A stretch of 64,000 bases of DNA. Origin: Candidatus Melainabacteria bacterium. GTDB taxonomy: Bacteria > Cyanobacteriota > Vampirovibrionia > Obscuribacterales > Obscuribacteraceae. The translations under genes were made by a program, and so were the position numbers. The notes under the pieces are model-generated. The model did not search any database and was not told where the DNA came from. It worked only from the letters and a program-made list of their open reading frames with translations. Shown piece after piece: positions 44,710-53,549 of this stretch; position 1 is the stretch's first letter, and every line of letters starts with the position of its first letter. The stretch lies in assembly GCA_003153555.1 (NCBI GenBank), contig PLZS01000063.1, positions 29,774 to 93,773 on the forward strand, written 5' to 3'.

Positions 44710-45825
44710 CTACACTCGTGGTTGAAATACTGAATCTTCAACACTATCCTTGATTGATATTTGGCTAATTGCTAATTCGTGCAACCAAGTTTGTCTTGGT
44801 AGCAAGAAGTATTCGGATAGTGCACGCAAATATGGCAGATAGCCCGTGCGCCGAACTTTGAATAACTTCCAGGCTAAGTCTTCGTCTGCGACATAGTAGC
44901 CGGCGTCACGTAAAAGTGCTGTGCCGTCAGTGAATTGTTCGACGGTTAGTGTTTCTCCTTGGACGACATTCAGGCGCAAGTAGGTACACATGGATTTAAC
45001 GGTGCTGCAGGCTAACCAATAAAAGAGCTCGGCTTCTCCGTGAGAGACGTCCTTAATTGTGGTGACAATAAGAGATGAGGCATCCAGCATCGCACCGACA
45101 ACGCTTATCCATGAATCGGTGCTGTTGGAGGAGCGGAAATACAACAACATTGGATAGGCGCGATGACTTTCGAGAATGCCCGCAATCCAGGATTCCCATT
45201 GCAAAAAATCTGTGTATAAGACGGGCAATATATTCAGTTCTTTGTAGCGCAGCATAAGTACCAGCCCTGAGGCCGGAGCGCCTGCTCTACTGATCACCGT
45301 ATTGACTAGTTGTTCTCTTTGTTGCACCAAAGTTTGCAGGGAAAATAAATATGACACAGCCAGCGCCATAAAAATCAATCCGCTTGTGGCAGCTGCAAGC
45401 ACAACGAAGCGTGCTCGTACACCCAACGCAACAACATCGCCAAAACCAAGTGTTAGCACTGACGTACCAGCAAAATAAAATGCTTCAAAAAACGAATGGA
45501 TAATTGGAGTGACGTTGAAGCGTAAGCTGTAGAGGATTAGCGCATATCCTAGCGTCAGAAAAATTAGCCAGATAAGCACTATCGCTACAAAGGTGACTGG
45601 TGCGAATAAATCCAGAAGATCGCGCTGATATTTTTCAAGAATCTTCCACTTTGTAAGCAGGCGGTATGGCGGCCAAAAAATATCGCCTATCAAAAAAGGG
45701 GCGATACGCAGGGAGCGCGGAGTTATACGCGGCACGACAATTGTCTGGAAAACATCAAAGAGAACCAGGGCTACCAGACAGATACCAAGGAAAGATTCGA
45801 TCATGTCGATACGATTGGATACCAC
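44710..45825 (-). CDS. Two-pore-helix potassium channel-like protein
   Basis: 371 residues. Membrane helices lie at about 8-30, 75-98 and 137-163. A pore loop carries the selectivity-filter motif SVLTLGFGDVVAL (about 117-129), a TxGFGD variant of the potassium TVGYGD filter. The C-terminal 200 residues are cytosolic, helical and not a RCK domain that I can recognise. It converges on the SPFH-polyamine cluster. Polyamines are known blockers of potassium channels, so the neighbourhood may be functional, though the opposite strand argues against an operon. The ATG at 45807 is an alternative start. Confidence 0.85.
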   Translation of the reverse strand: MVSNRIDMIESFLGICLVALVLFDVFQTIVVPRITPRSLRIAPFLIGDIFWPPYRLLTKWKILEKYQRDLLDLFAPVTFVAIVLIWLIFLTLGYALILYSLRFNVTPIIHSFFEAFYFAGTSVLTLGFGDVVALGVRARFVVLAAATSGLIFMALAVSYLFSLQTLVQQREQLVNTVISRAGAPASGLVLMLRYKELNILPVLYTDFLQWESWIAGILESHRAYPMLLYFRSSNSTDSWISVVGAMLDASSLIVTTIKDVSHGEAELFYWLACSTVKSMCTYLRLNVVQGETLTVEQFTDGTALLRDAGYYVADEDLAWKLFKVRRTGYLPYLRALSEYFLLPRQTWLHELAISQISIKDSVEDSVFQPRV

Positions 45826-45943
45826 AAGGTCTACAAGGTTTGTGTAATATACGATAAAAGAGTGTTCTTATCGCATAATTGCAGTTTTTCCTTTATCAAA
45901 CTGCTGCTGCTGTCAGTGAACTCTACTTGGAGATACGCAGAGC

Positions 45944-46411
45944 ATGAACTTTTGCAAAATTGCCACCATCGTATTTCTGCTTGGCGCAGTCATTCATCCG
46001 TGTGCCGCTGAACCAATGATGGCTCCCACCAAGAAGGAAGCGGCTCAAAGTAAATGGATTTTGCTGGCTAAATATGTGGGCTATAAACCATTCCAGTTGC
46101 CAGTTACTTACTTTGATGGGGTGATGGCAGAATATCAAATCACGAAAATCTTGAAGGGTCCAGAAGTCAAAGATCCGAAAATAAATGTCTCTTATGCATT
46201 TCACGACGGTTCAGCGTGTCTAGCCGAACGAAATTGGACGTTTTCTGACGCGAAAATGCCTCAAAAGGGCTCAGGTTGGATCTTGTTTTTGGAACAACCT
46301 TCGTTCAAATCTAGTTACACGAATGCTTTCATCACTTATAGAGGTGACTTCGGCAGGGTTGCTGCCACCAGTTCTAGTGTCGCCGACGTGCAAAAGTTGA
46401 TTTCCAAATAG
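45944..46411 (+). CDS. Secreted hypothetical protein
   Basis: 155 residues with a signal peptide (IATIVFLLGAVIHPCAA, cleavage near residue 22). The mature part is beta-rich: VMAEYQITKILKGPEVKDPK is reminiscent of small secreted domains in which a polypeptide ends in an electron or metal site, and WILFLEQPSFKSSYTNAF follows. The family was not recognised. GGAG lies 9 bases before the ATG. Probably periplasmic. Confidence 0.72.
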   Translation: MNFCKIATIVFLLGAVIHPCAAEPMMAPTKKEAAQSKWILLAKYVGYKPFQLPVTYFDGVMAEYQITKILKGPEVKDPKINVSYAFHDGSACLAERNWTFSDAKMPQKGSGWILFLEQPSFKSSYTNAFITYRGDFGRVAATSSSVADVQKLISK

Positions 46412-46429
46412 CCGCGATAAAAGATGCGG

Positions 46430-47551
46430 TTAATGGCGTCCGCGATGATAGTTGTTGTTGTTGTTGTTTCTGCCAATGTTGGACAAAATCAAGCCGCTAA
46501 GCAAAGCTGTTCCAACTAGTGCAGCGTTGCCACCATTCATATTGCCGTTAAAGCGCTGTTGCTGCTGCCATTGCTGCTGCTGCTGTTGTTGGTAGCCGTT
46601 GTCGTAATAGTTATTGGTGTTTTGTTGGGGGACGTAGGAGTTACTATTGTCATAATAGTTGCTCTGTTGCCGATCCTGATAGTAGCTGGAGCTATTCGAG
46701 GTCGGAACGTAATTTTGACTGTCGTTGATGTTGCCGGCGCGGACAATTGGTCGTCCAGATTGGTCAACTACAGCGATGTCTCCACTTCTATTGATTCCAA
46801 TGTGTTCCATTGCTGATCTGTAGCCCATGCGAGCTGCTTGTTGATCGGCGCTACGATTCGCTTCTTGAATTACTCGAGTGGGATCATTTGAACTGCGTAA
46901 TACATAGTTCAAAACGTTTGCAGCATCTCGGGCGTCGCCACGGGTTAAGTCGTTAGCCAGTCTGCCGATGGCTTGTCCTTGACCTGCTCCGTCCTGATAG
47001 CGACCATTCTGACTGTTTAGATAGGATTGGTCCTGGTAGCGACCGTTCTGACTGTTCAGGAAGGACTGGTCCTGAAAGCGACCATTCTGATTGTTCAGGA
47101 AAGACTGGTCCTGATAGCGACCATTCTGATTGTTCAGGAATGACTGGTCCTGATAGCGACCGTTCTGACCGGTCTGATTGTTCAGGTAGGACAGGTCCTG
47201 AGGACGGCCGGTCTGATTGTTCAGGAATGACTGGTCCTGAGGACGGCCGGTCTGATTGTTTAGATAGGATTGGTCCTGGTACCGACCGTTCTGATTATTT
47301 AGATTTTGCTGACCCAGGTGTCCCAGGTGGACTATAGGCCGTCCTGTGTTATCGACAATCGCCATATCCCCATCTTGCTTATGTCCGACGTGTAAGCGCG
47401 CATTGGGTCCGGCTATCTGGTTTGCCTGACGCACCTCTTGCAAGGCTGATTGCGGGTGAACCTGCATCTCTTGACGAATAACGTTGGATGCATCTTCCGC
47501 GTTGCCTGTCTGAAGGTCACGGGCTATTCTGGAAACTTCACGCTCGCTCAT
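46430..47551 (-). CDS. Repeat protein: duplicated domain flanking 13-residue repeats, Gln/Asn-rich tail
   Basis: 373 residues from the ATG at 47551, preceded by AAGGAG; an upstream ATG at 47590 is less likely. It has four parts. Domain 1 (about 1-75; VSRIARDLQTGNAEDASNVI, then GDMAIVDNTGRPIVHLG). Eight tandem units of the type NNQNGRYQDQSFL (about 75-185), one of them lengthened by three residues. Domain 2, a copy of domain 1 (about 190-270; IGRLANDLTRGDARDAANVL, GDIAVVDQSGRPIVRAG). A Gln/Asn/Tyr-rich tail with a hydrophobic stretch (AALVGTALLSGLILSNIG) near its end. There is no signal peptide. The family was not recognised. Confidence 0.8.
   Translation of the reverse strand: MSEREVSRIARDLQTGNAEDASNVIRQEMQVHPQSALQEVRQANQIAGPNARLHVGHKQDGDMAIVDNTGRPIVHLGHLGQQNLNNQNGRYQDQSYLNNQTGRPQDQSFLNNQTGRPQDLSYLNNQTGQNGRYQDQSFLNNQNGRYQDQSFLNNQNGRFQDQSFLNSQNGRYQDQSYLNSQNGRYQDGAGQGQAIGRLANDLTRGDARDAANVLNYVLRSSNDPTRVIQEANRSADQQAARMGYRSAMEHIGINRSGDIAVVDQSGRPIVRAGNINDSQNYVPTSNSSSYYQDRQQSNYYDNSNSYVPQQNTNNYYDNGYQQQQQQQWQQQQRFNGNMNGGNAALVGTALLSGLILSNIGRNNNNNNYHRGRH
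46990..47310 (-). repeat. In-frame tandem repeats of 39 bases
   Basis: Eight units, mostly 39 bases (13 codons) with one of 48, encode the repeats of the Gln/Asn-rich protein at 46430-47551. The unit backbone is TCCTGATAGCGACC followed by ATTCTGATTGTTCAG on the plus strand. Near-identity between neighbouring units points to recent expansion by slippage or unequal exchange, so copy number may differ between strains. Confidence 0.85.
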
Positions 47552-47774
47552 AAAAGGCTCCTTCGGGAATTGATTGCACTTTTCGTCCAAGCTTTTGACA
47601 AACTGATGAATCAGTCGGCTAATGAATTTGGTTACGCTGAAGCAGGGATGTGAGTATTACTACTCTACACTCAAAACGATACGCTTCTCCGCAGGCAATG
47701 AAAATCGCAAAACACGAAAATTCCCCAGAGATAGTGGGAAATCTACGTATAAAAGGACGAAAAACTTCTCTAAA

Positions 47775-49187
47775 TTAAGTCTTTTCCCAGGTGGCTCCCC
47801 CAGGGCTGTCCATAACATTAATTCCAAGTTGCGCCAGTTGAGTGCGAATTAGGTCTGACGTAGCGTAGTCTTTGCTTTCTCTGGCATTTTTTCGCAACTC
47901 AAGAACAAGAGCCATTACGCCTCTCGCCGTTTCTGGCTGCACCTCAGTGCGCGTATCCGCGAGAGTGAAACCAAGAATTTTCGCGTGTTTAACTAGCGCA
48001 CTGGCATAGGCTCTTTGCTCAGCAGAATCCTTTGTTTGGAACACTTTATCGGACAGGCTAAAGAGTGTAGAGATGGCGACCGCAGTGTTGAAGTCGTTGT
48101 CCATCGCTTCTGTGAATTGCGTTTCAGCCTCGGCAATAACCTTAGTTGCTTTTGCTGGAACGCTGCTGGAATTGTCATTACTTTGAACGGCGAAAGCGGC
48201 AGCTCTGACCAGCCTCAACACGGCAGTTTTAGCGCCTGCGAGACTCTCAGCGGTGAAGTCGATCGGATTCCTATAATGCGTTTGCAGCACCAGCAAGCGC
48301 AACGTATCCGCCGAGTAATTTTGCAGCAAATCGTTGATCGTTTTAAAGTTGCCTAGTGACTTTGACATTTTTTCGGCGCTGACTTGCACGAAGCTGTTAT
48401 GCATCCAATACTTTGCCAGGCTCTTGTTGAAGAGAGACTCGGACTGTGCAATTTCGTTTTCGTGATGTGGAAAAACTAGATCCTCGCCACCACCGTGAAT
48501 GTCGATGGTCTCACCAAGCACCGTGCGAATCATTGTGGAGCACTCCAAGTGCCAACCTGGTCTACCATATCCCCAGGGGCTTGGCCATCCGAGTTCATCC
48601 TTGTTTGAGCCTTTCCAGAGTGCAAAATCAACCGGATTTCTCTTCACGTTTTGAAGTTCTTCCTGCGCGCGAACTTGCTCTCGCGCACCGCTTTGTAGCT
48701 GCTCGAGATTTTGTTTGCTTAGCTTTCCGTATTCTTTAAATGAGGCTACATCAAAGTAAACGTCGCCATCGGCTTCATAAGCATGACCTTTTTCTATCAA
48801 TTCTTTGATGAATTGAATCATCGGTCCGATGAACTCAGTGGCCTTCGGTTCAAAATCTGGTGGCATCACATTCAACGCGTACATGTCGCGCCAGAACTCG
48901 TAAGTGTACTGTCGGGAGAGTTGATCGGGGCTGATGCCCAGCTCTTTTGCACGATTGATGATCTTGTCGTCTACGTCCGTAATATTGCGAACGAAAATAA
49001 CGTTATAGCCGATCGAGCGCAAATAACGTTGAATTACATCCCACACAATTGCCATGCGAGCGTGTCCGAGATGACTCGAATCATAGACCGTTGGACCGCA
49101 AGCGTACATGCGAACAGTCTTGCCATCGAGTGGAATAAACTGCTCTTTCTTGCCAGAAAGTGTGTTGAATAAGTAAAGCGAAGTCAT
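47775..49187 (-). CDS. cysS: Cysteinyl-tRNA synthetase
   Basis: 470 residues, the usual length. Class I synthetase motifs are present: the HIGH-type SSHLGHARMA (about 37) and KMSKSLGNFK (about 268). Zinc ligands lie in YACGPTVYD, WHLECSTM and VFPHHENE. It charges tRNA-Cys in the cytosol. It follows gltX by 37 bases on the same strand, an arrangement seen in many bacteria. Confidence 0.97.
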   Translation of the reverse strand: MTSLYLFNTLSGKKEQFIPLDGKTVRMYACGPTVYDSSHLGHARMAIVWDVIQRYLRSIGYNVIFVRNITDVDDKIINRAKELGISPDQLSRQYTYEFWRDMYALNVMPPDFEPKATEFIGPMIQFIKELIEKGHAYEADGDVYFDVASFKEYGKLSKQNLEQLQSGAREQVRAQEELQNVKRNPVDFALWKGSNKDELGWPSPWGYGRPGWHLECSTMIRTVLGETIDIHGGGEDLVFPHHENEIAQSESLFNKSLAKYWMHNSFVQVSAEKMSKSLGNFKTINDLLQNYSADTLRLLVLQTHYRNPIDFTAESLAGAKTAVLRLVRAAAFAVQSNDNSSSVPAKATKVIAEAETQFTEAMDNDFNTAVAISTLFSLSDKVFQTKDSAEQRAYASALVKHAKILGFTLADTRTEVQPETARGVMALVLELRKNARESKDYATSDLIRTQLAQLGINVMDSPGGATWEKT

Positions 49188-49224
49188 AAGGTTATCTAGG
49201 TAATAGGGAGTGACACTATTTGTA

Positions 49225-50700
49225 TCAGACCTGATTACACAGATTCAAAGCTGACTCTAATCTGGCTTTGACGCGCTTTTCACCAAGTATTGAAATCATC
49301 AAGCCCATGTCTGGTCCATGCGTTGAGCCAGACATGGCAACGCGCAACGGCCAATACAAATCCTTGCCCTTGATTGCCAATTCTTTTCCGACTTTGTCGA
49401 CGAATTTTTTGCAGCCAGCAGGTTCGTGCCATGGCATGTCGTTCAAGCTCTTTAAAGTCTGGGTCATGATTTTTCTTGCTGAGTCGGTGCATAAGTGTTC
49501 GTCTTTCAATTCCTGCGGAATCGCCAAGGTTTCGCCGAAGTAGAAGCGCACGGCATCGGTTAGTTCGCTTAATACGGATAATCCGGAACGCCCTGTGTCG
49601 ATTAGCTGTTCTAGCTGCTCACGCGAGTACTCGGAAAGATTGAATTGCTCCAAAAATGGAGCCGCTCTGTCAGTGATTACAGACAAAGGCAAACTGCGAA
49701 TGTAGTGCGCGTTGAACCAATTCAATCGATGCAGATCAAACACGGCTGCACTCTTACTGACTCTCTCGAGCTCAAACAACTTGCTCGCTTCTTCAAGGGT
49801 GAATATTTCTTTTGCCTCGCCGGTTTCGACGTGCGGTGTCCAACTCATTTGAGCGAGATAATTTACCATCGCCTCAGGCATGTATCCCAATATTCGATAG
49901 TTGTCGATGTGCACAGATTCCCCGTGCAAGCGTTTGGATAGCTTGCGGTGCTCTGTGTCTTGAATTAGTGCAGTATGACCGAAGACTGGATGTTCGTATC
50001 CGAGCGCTTCGTACAAAAGAATTTGTTTGGCGGTGTTGTGGATATGATCTTCTCCGCGGATGACGTGCGTCATCTTCATATCGATGTCGTCGATTACAAC
50101 TGCGAAATTGTAGATCGCCACACCGTTTGATTTGACAATCACCATGTCGCCACCTAGGTCAGCGGTATCGACGGATATCTCGCCCTTTATCGCGTCATTC
50201 CATGACACTATCCGTGGTTCCTCGACCTTAAAGCGAATCATCGGGGCGCGACCTTCTTGCTCATACTTTTTCAAATCAGCGTCGCTTAAATGACGCCCAC
50301 TGTTATCATAGCGGTGAGCGTGATTGGTGTTTTTTTGTTGTTCGCGCAATGCTTCCAGTTCAGCCGGACTTTCGTATGCAAGATAAGCCAAGCCTTTGGA
50401 GATCAAGGTGTTGGCCAGATTGCTGTAATGATCAATTTTTTGCGTTTGACGATAAGGCGCATGCGGACCGCCAATGTCTGGACCTTCGTCCCAATTGATG
50501 CCGAGCCATTTCAAACCGGCAATGATGTCGTCGGTGTATTCCTCTTTGGAACGCTCTTCGTCAGTGTCTTCAAGGCGCAAGATGAAGGCACCGTCGTGGC
50601 GGCGTGCAAACAGGAAATTGTAAAGAGCAGTTCTGGCTGTGCCCAAGTGCAAAGTGCCCGTGGGGCTAGGCGCAATTCTTACTCGAACTGAGGTCGACAC
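49225..50700 (-). CDS. gltX: Glutamyl-tRNA synthetase
   Basis: 491 residues from a GTG at 50700, chosen because GGAGA lies 6 bases upstream and the protein then begins SVRVRIAPSPTGTLHLG, as in other GltX. The frame extends to 50811 but that part runs through a dispersed repeat. Motifs are HLGTARTALYNFL and KLSKRLHG (the KMSKS equivalent), and LEDTDEERS is in place. It charges tRNA-Glu for protein synthesis and also supplies HemA (12469-13827) with its substrate. Probably co-transcribed with cysS. Confidence 0.97.
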   Translation of the reverse strand: MSTSVRVRIAPSPTGTLHLGTARTALYNFLFARRHDGAFILRLEDTDEERSKEEYTDDIIAGLKWLGINWDEGPDIGGPHAPYRQTQKIDHYSNLANTLISKGLAYLAYESPAELEALREQQKNTNHAHRYDNSGRHLSDADLKKYEQEGRAPMIRFKVEEPRIVSWNDAIKGEISVDTADLGGDMVIVKSNGVAIYNFAVVIDDIDMKMTHVIRGEDHIHNTAKQILLYEALGYEHPVFGHTALIQDTEHRKLSKRLHGESVHIDNYRILGYMPEAMVNYLAQMSWTPHVETGEAKEIFTLEEASKLFELERVSKSAAVFDLHRLNWFNAHYIRSLPLSVITDRAAPFLEQFNLSEYSREQLEQLIDTGRSGLSVLSELTDAVRFYFGETLAIPQELKDEHLCTDSARKIMTQTLKSLNDMPWHEPAGCKKFVDKVGKELAIKGKDLYWPLRVAMSGSTHGPDMGLMISILGEKRVKARLESALNLCNQV

Positions 50701-50711
50701 AGTTATCTCCT

Positions 50712-50795
50712 GGGAGCGCCGGCTTCCAGCCGGCATTGAAAACCACTCTTTTGTCCGCAAAGCCGCCAGGCTGGCAGCACTCCGGGGAGCGATTG
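50712..50795. repeat. Dispersed palindromic repeat directly upstream of gltX
   Basis: TGGGAGCGCCGGCTTCCAGC then CGGCATTG (50712-50738) carries the same GGAGCGC-N-GCTTCCAGC-N-GC core as the copies at 30221 and 30295, with the stem bases changed in a matching way (CCGGCT-TCC-AGCCGG). A second palindromic part, GCCGCCAGGCTGGC, follows at 50763-50776. On the minus strand it translates as NAGWKPALP, a peptide I recall as a frequent spurious product of this repeat class. It lies between the gltX ribosome binding site and the upstream region. Confidence 0.75.
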
Positions 50796-51032
50796 ACGTT
50801 CTGGAATGCATTAAAGTGATTGAATTCTAACAGAAATGCTCTTATAAGCACTGCGTTGCCCTCAGTGCCTTTCGGCTTCTCTTCCTAAACGTGCTGGCAG
50901 CGCAGATGTGTAGTGCTTTACGCGCTACACATTTGCAACGAAATGACTGTCTGCAATTTCCCGCCATGATCGGTATGTCAGCTAGACACAAAGATTGTGC
51001 CGGTATCTTTGCCGACACTCCCAGATTCTAGC

Positions 51033-51923
51033 TTAAAGTTCGGTACCATCTGGGCGAAGCACGAGGCAGTCTACGATTGCGACTCCCGACCCAAGCATGT
51101 TCAGTCGGCGAGCAGCCCCTCTCGATAAATCGATGACCCGATCACCGATGAAAGGTCCGCGATCGTTAACTTGAACAACACATGAATCGCCGGTCTTTCT
51201 GTTCATGACCAGCAATTTTGTGCCGAAAGGCAAACTTCGATGTGCAGCCGTTAAGCCATCTTGATCGAATCTACTTCCATCAGATGTTTTCCGTCCATGG
51301 AATTTGCCACCATACCAAGAGGCATGTCCACTGAATTTGCTTCCGATTGCCTTAGCAAACCTGAGCATATCTAACTTAGGAGCTGGAGTTGCAGCAGTGG
51401 CGCTCGGGGCTGCCACCGGAACTTCACCCGTTTTCAAGAATGAGTTAGGCAAAGCGGGTGCGCCCATTGCTAAGCGAATCACATTTACCATCTTCAAGCT
51501 TTGTTCGATGGCCGAACCGGCATTTGGCTTATTGCCGTCAACAGTCTCAGAAACGTCAAATTTAAGAACGGTAGATCCATCCAACTTAAGTGCAGCCATT
51601 TCGCCTTCTTTGGCAGGCAGCAACTTGGTGGCATCAAATTTGTCTTCTTGCATCATGTCTTTGATCTTGTCGGCCAAATCTTCGGCCTTTTCTTCAGCAA
51701 CATGATTGTCGATATTCGCTTTATAGGTAAGGAGGTCTTTGCCGTTCAGAGAAACTGACGCGTATTCAGCGTTGTTTTCCTCCCAGACGTTCGAAACTAC
51801 TTCTGGTTGTATGTCGCTAGCCTGAAATGCATTTGCGGGCTGTGTAAGAAAGCCACACCCTAAGGTCAATGCAACGACAGCAACGGACAGACTAACCTTG
51901 TTTCCTGTATTCACAGATTTCAC
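51033..51923 (-). CDS. rlpA: RlpA-like double-psi beta-barrel envelope protein
   Basis: 296 residues with a signal peptide (about 1-32, LSVAVVALTLGCGFLTQPANAF). A less conserved region (33-190) is followed by a double-psi beta-barrel (about 195-290): HASWYGGKFHGRKTSDGSRF, AAHRSLPFGTKLLVMN and VQVNDRGPFIGDRVIDLSRG. The barrel motif matches RlpA, a lytic transglycosylase or septal-ring protein acting on peptidoglycan in the periplasm. No lipobox is evident. The SPOR domain of E. coli RlpA is absent. Confidence 0.9.
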   Translation of the reverse strand: MKSVNTGNKVSLSVAVVALTLGCGFLTQPANAFQASDIQPEVVSNVWEENNAEYASVSLNGKDLLTYKANIDNHVAEEKAEDLADKIKDMMQEDKFDATKLLPAKEGEMAALKLDGSTVLKFDVSETVDGNKPNAGSAIEQSLKMVNVIRLAMGAPALPNSFLKTGEVPVAAPSATAATPAPKLDMLRFAKAIGSKFSGHASWYGGKFHGRKTSDGSRFDQDGLTAAHRSLPFGTKLLVMNRKTGDSCVVQVNDRGPFIGDRVIDLSRGAARRLNMLGSGVAIVDCLVLRPDGTEL

Positions 51924-52467
51924 CGATTTCTCTGGATTAGAGACCTTCTATTAGTACGCACTATGTGGTGGTACTAGAGCTGATCTGCTTCCCTTACGCC
52001 AAACTTGCAGTTGGTTCTCGAAGCAGGCGTACGTTACCAAACCTTCTGGTGGCGCGTCAAAGATCTCCTGACAAATTGAGTTTCGTCGAGTCTGTGATGG
52101 TTAGCCGCTTTATGGCAAATCTCTAAATTCCGAGGGGTTGACAGCTCTTCGAAACCGGCCCGGAAACTATATTTTCTGCATATCGATAGTGCTGCGCACA
52201 ACCTCGGAACATGAAGTCGAACTCACAAGAATGACAAGAGTCGGTAGTCATGTGGGAAAAGTAACGCTGTGTAAAAAGATCTCTTAACTGCGCCTAATTC
52301 TGTCCGTTTTCACGTATTCGCGTCGACTGCGATCGGCGCAACCTGCATATCCACTTGCCGCTTGAAGCTATATGCTCGTTGCCAAGCATGCGTAAGAATC
52401 AGGTAACGTTTCTTTGCAAATACTTGGCCTTATCGATGCAGCATGCGACCGGCTTAACAAGCCGTTT
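51924..52467. other. Intergenic region between yebC and the RlpA-like gene
   Basis: About 540 bases without a credible gene. It includes the upstream region of the RlpA-like gene. At its right end a perfect 6-base hairpin, CGGCTT-AAC-AAGCCG (52450-52464), followed by five T on the plus strand, directly adjoins the yebC stop. In the direction of yebC it lacks a U-run, so its role as terminator is doubtful. A TTGACA at 52138-52143 has no good -10 partner. Confidence 0.35.
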
Positions 52468-53226
52468 TTAACTGACTAGTTCCTGCAGCCACTTCTCGTC
52501 CATGTCAAAATTCGCGTACACATTTTGCACGTCGTCGTGATTTTCAAGCGCGTCGAGCAGCCTGAGAAGCTGTTTTGCGGTGTCTGCAGTTACCACCTCA
52601 ACAGTCGAATTTGGTGCCATAGAAACTTGCGCTGAAGTAATTTTGTAGCCGGATTTTTCCAAAGCGTTTCGAACCGGTTCGAGTTTGAACGGTTCGCAGA
52701 CTACTAATATGCAATCGGCTGCATCAGTTTCGAGATCTTCTGCGCCAGCGTCCACAGCAGCAGCAAGCAACTTGTCCTCATCGAGAGCATCACTTTTCAT
52801 TACTTGAACTTCGCCACGTTCTTTGAAATTCCAGCCGACACTGCCGGTGGCGCCGAGATTCCCACCATACTTTGTGAAATAACTGCGAATGTCTCCTGCG
52901 GTGCGGTTGCGATTATCAGTCGTGCATCGCACCATCACTGCCACTCCGCCAGGTCCGTATCCCTCATAGGTCAGCTCTTCATAAGCATCTGCGGTGCCCG
53001 CACCGGTGCCTTTTTCGACAGCCCTTTGGATGTTGTCATTCGGGACGCCGGCTGCCTTGGCGCGCTCGATCGCTTGTCTCAAGCGAAAATTCGCGGCAGG
53101 ATCGCCACCACCTGATTTCGCGGAGACGATGATTTCACGCCCCATACGCGCATAGACGGCGCCTTTTTTGCCGTCAGTGACCGCTTTTTCCCGTTTGATA
53201 GTAGCCCACTTGGAATGACCGGACAC
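52468..53226 (-). CDS. yebC: YebC/PmpR-family protein
   Basis: 252 residues, standard family length. It opens MSGHSKWATIKREKAVTDGK and continues with NFRLRQAIERAKAAGVPNDN and the acidic region TYEGYGPGGVAVMVRCTTDN. YebC proteins were described as transcription regulators, and a subgroup helps ribosomes through polyproline stretches. The sequence alone does not separate the two. Transcribed alone in this window. Confidence 0.96.
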   Translation of the reverse strand: MSGHSKWATIKREKAVTDGKKGAVYARMGREIIVSAKSGGGDPAANFRLRQAIERAKAAGVPNDNIQRAVEKGTGAGTADAYEELTYEGYGPGGVAVMVRCTTDNRNRTAGDIRSYFTKYGGNLGATGSVGWNFKERGEVQVMKSDALDEDKLLAAAVDAGAEDLETDAADCILVVCEPFKLEPVRNALEKSGYKITSAQVSMAPNSTVEVVTADTAKQLLRLLDALENHDDVQNVYANFDMDEKWLQELVS

Positions 53227-53549
53227 GATATCCTCCTATATGGAATGCAAGCGCTAATTCAATTATATGATTTAACCGTTCCGCTGCTGGGATTCTTTGA
53301 AACCCAAAGTGGCAACGAATCTCGAATTTACAGCGAACCCAGCAATGCAATTACCTCTTCTTCAGTACAAAACACCACATTATTAAGGAACGGGTCGCTA
53401 GCATGTCGTAAGCTTTGTTGACCGAGCCTGTTGAAAAACTGGCAGGATGACATACCAGCAAGTTATCCTGACGCATTAGTTTTGGTGTCCTGGTACAACT
53501 ATATGATGTGCTTGTAAGCGATCAAAAGTCCGGATGTCAGTTATAGCTC
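53227..53549. other. Divergent promoter region of yebC and the TPR-kinase locus
   Basis: 323 bases between divergent genes. An imperfect inverted repeat (CAGGAT at about 53442 and ATCCTG at about 53465) lies upstream of the TPR gene and could be an operator, but the arms are only 6 bases. No other element was recognised. Confidence 0.3.

Noticed and set aside
46990..47310. Regular repeats that resemble a CRISPR array in spacing
   Set aside because: The units are contiguous, in frame and encode protein repeats; there are no unique spacers and no cas genes.
50666..50851. 61-codon minus-strand frame containing NAGWKPALP
   Set aside because: It is a translation of the dispersed repeat, a known kind of spurious protein.
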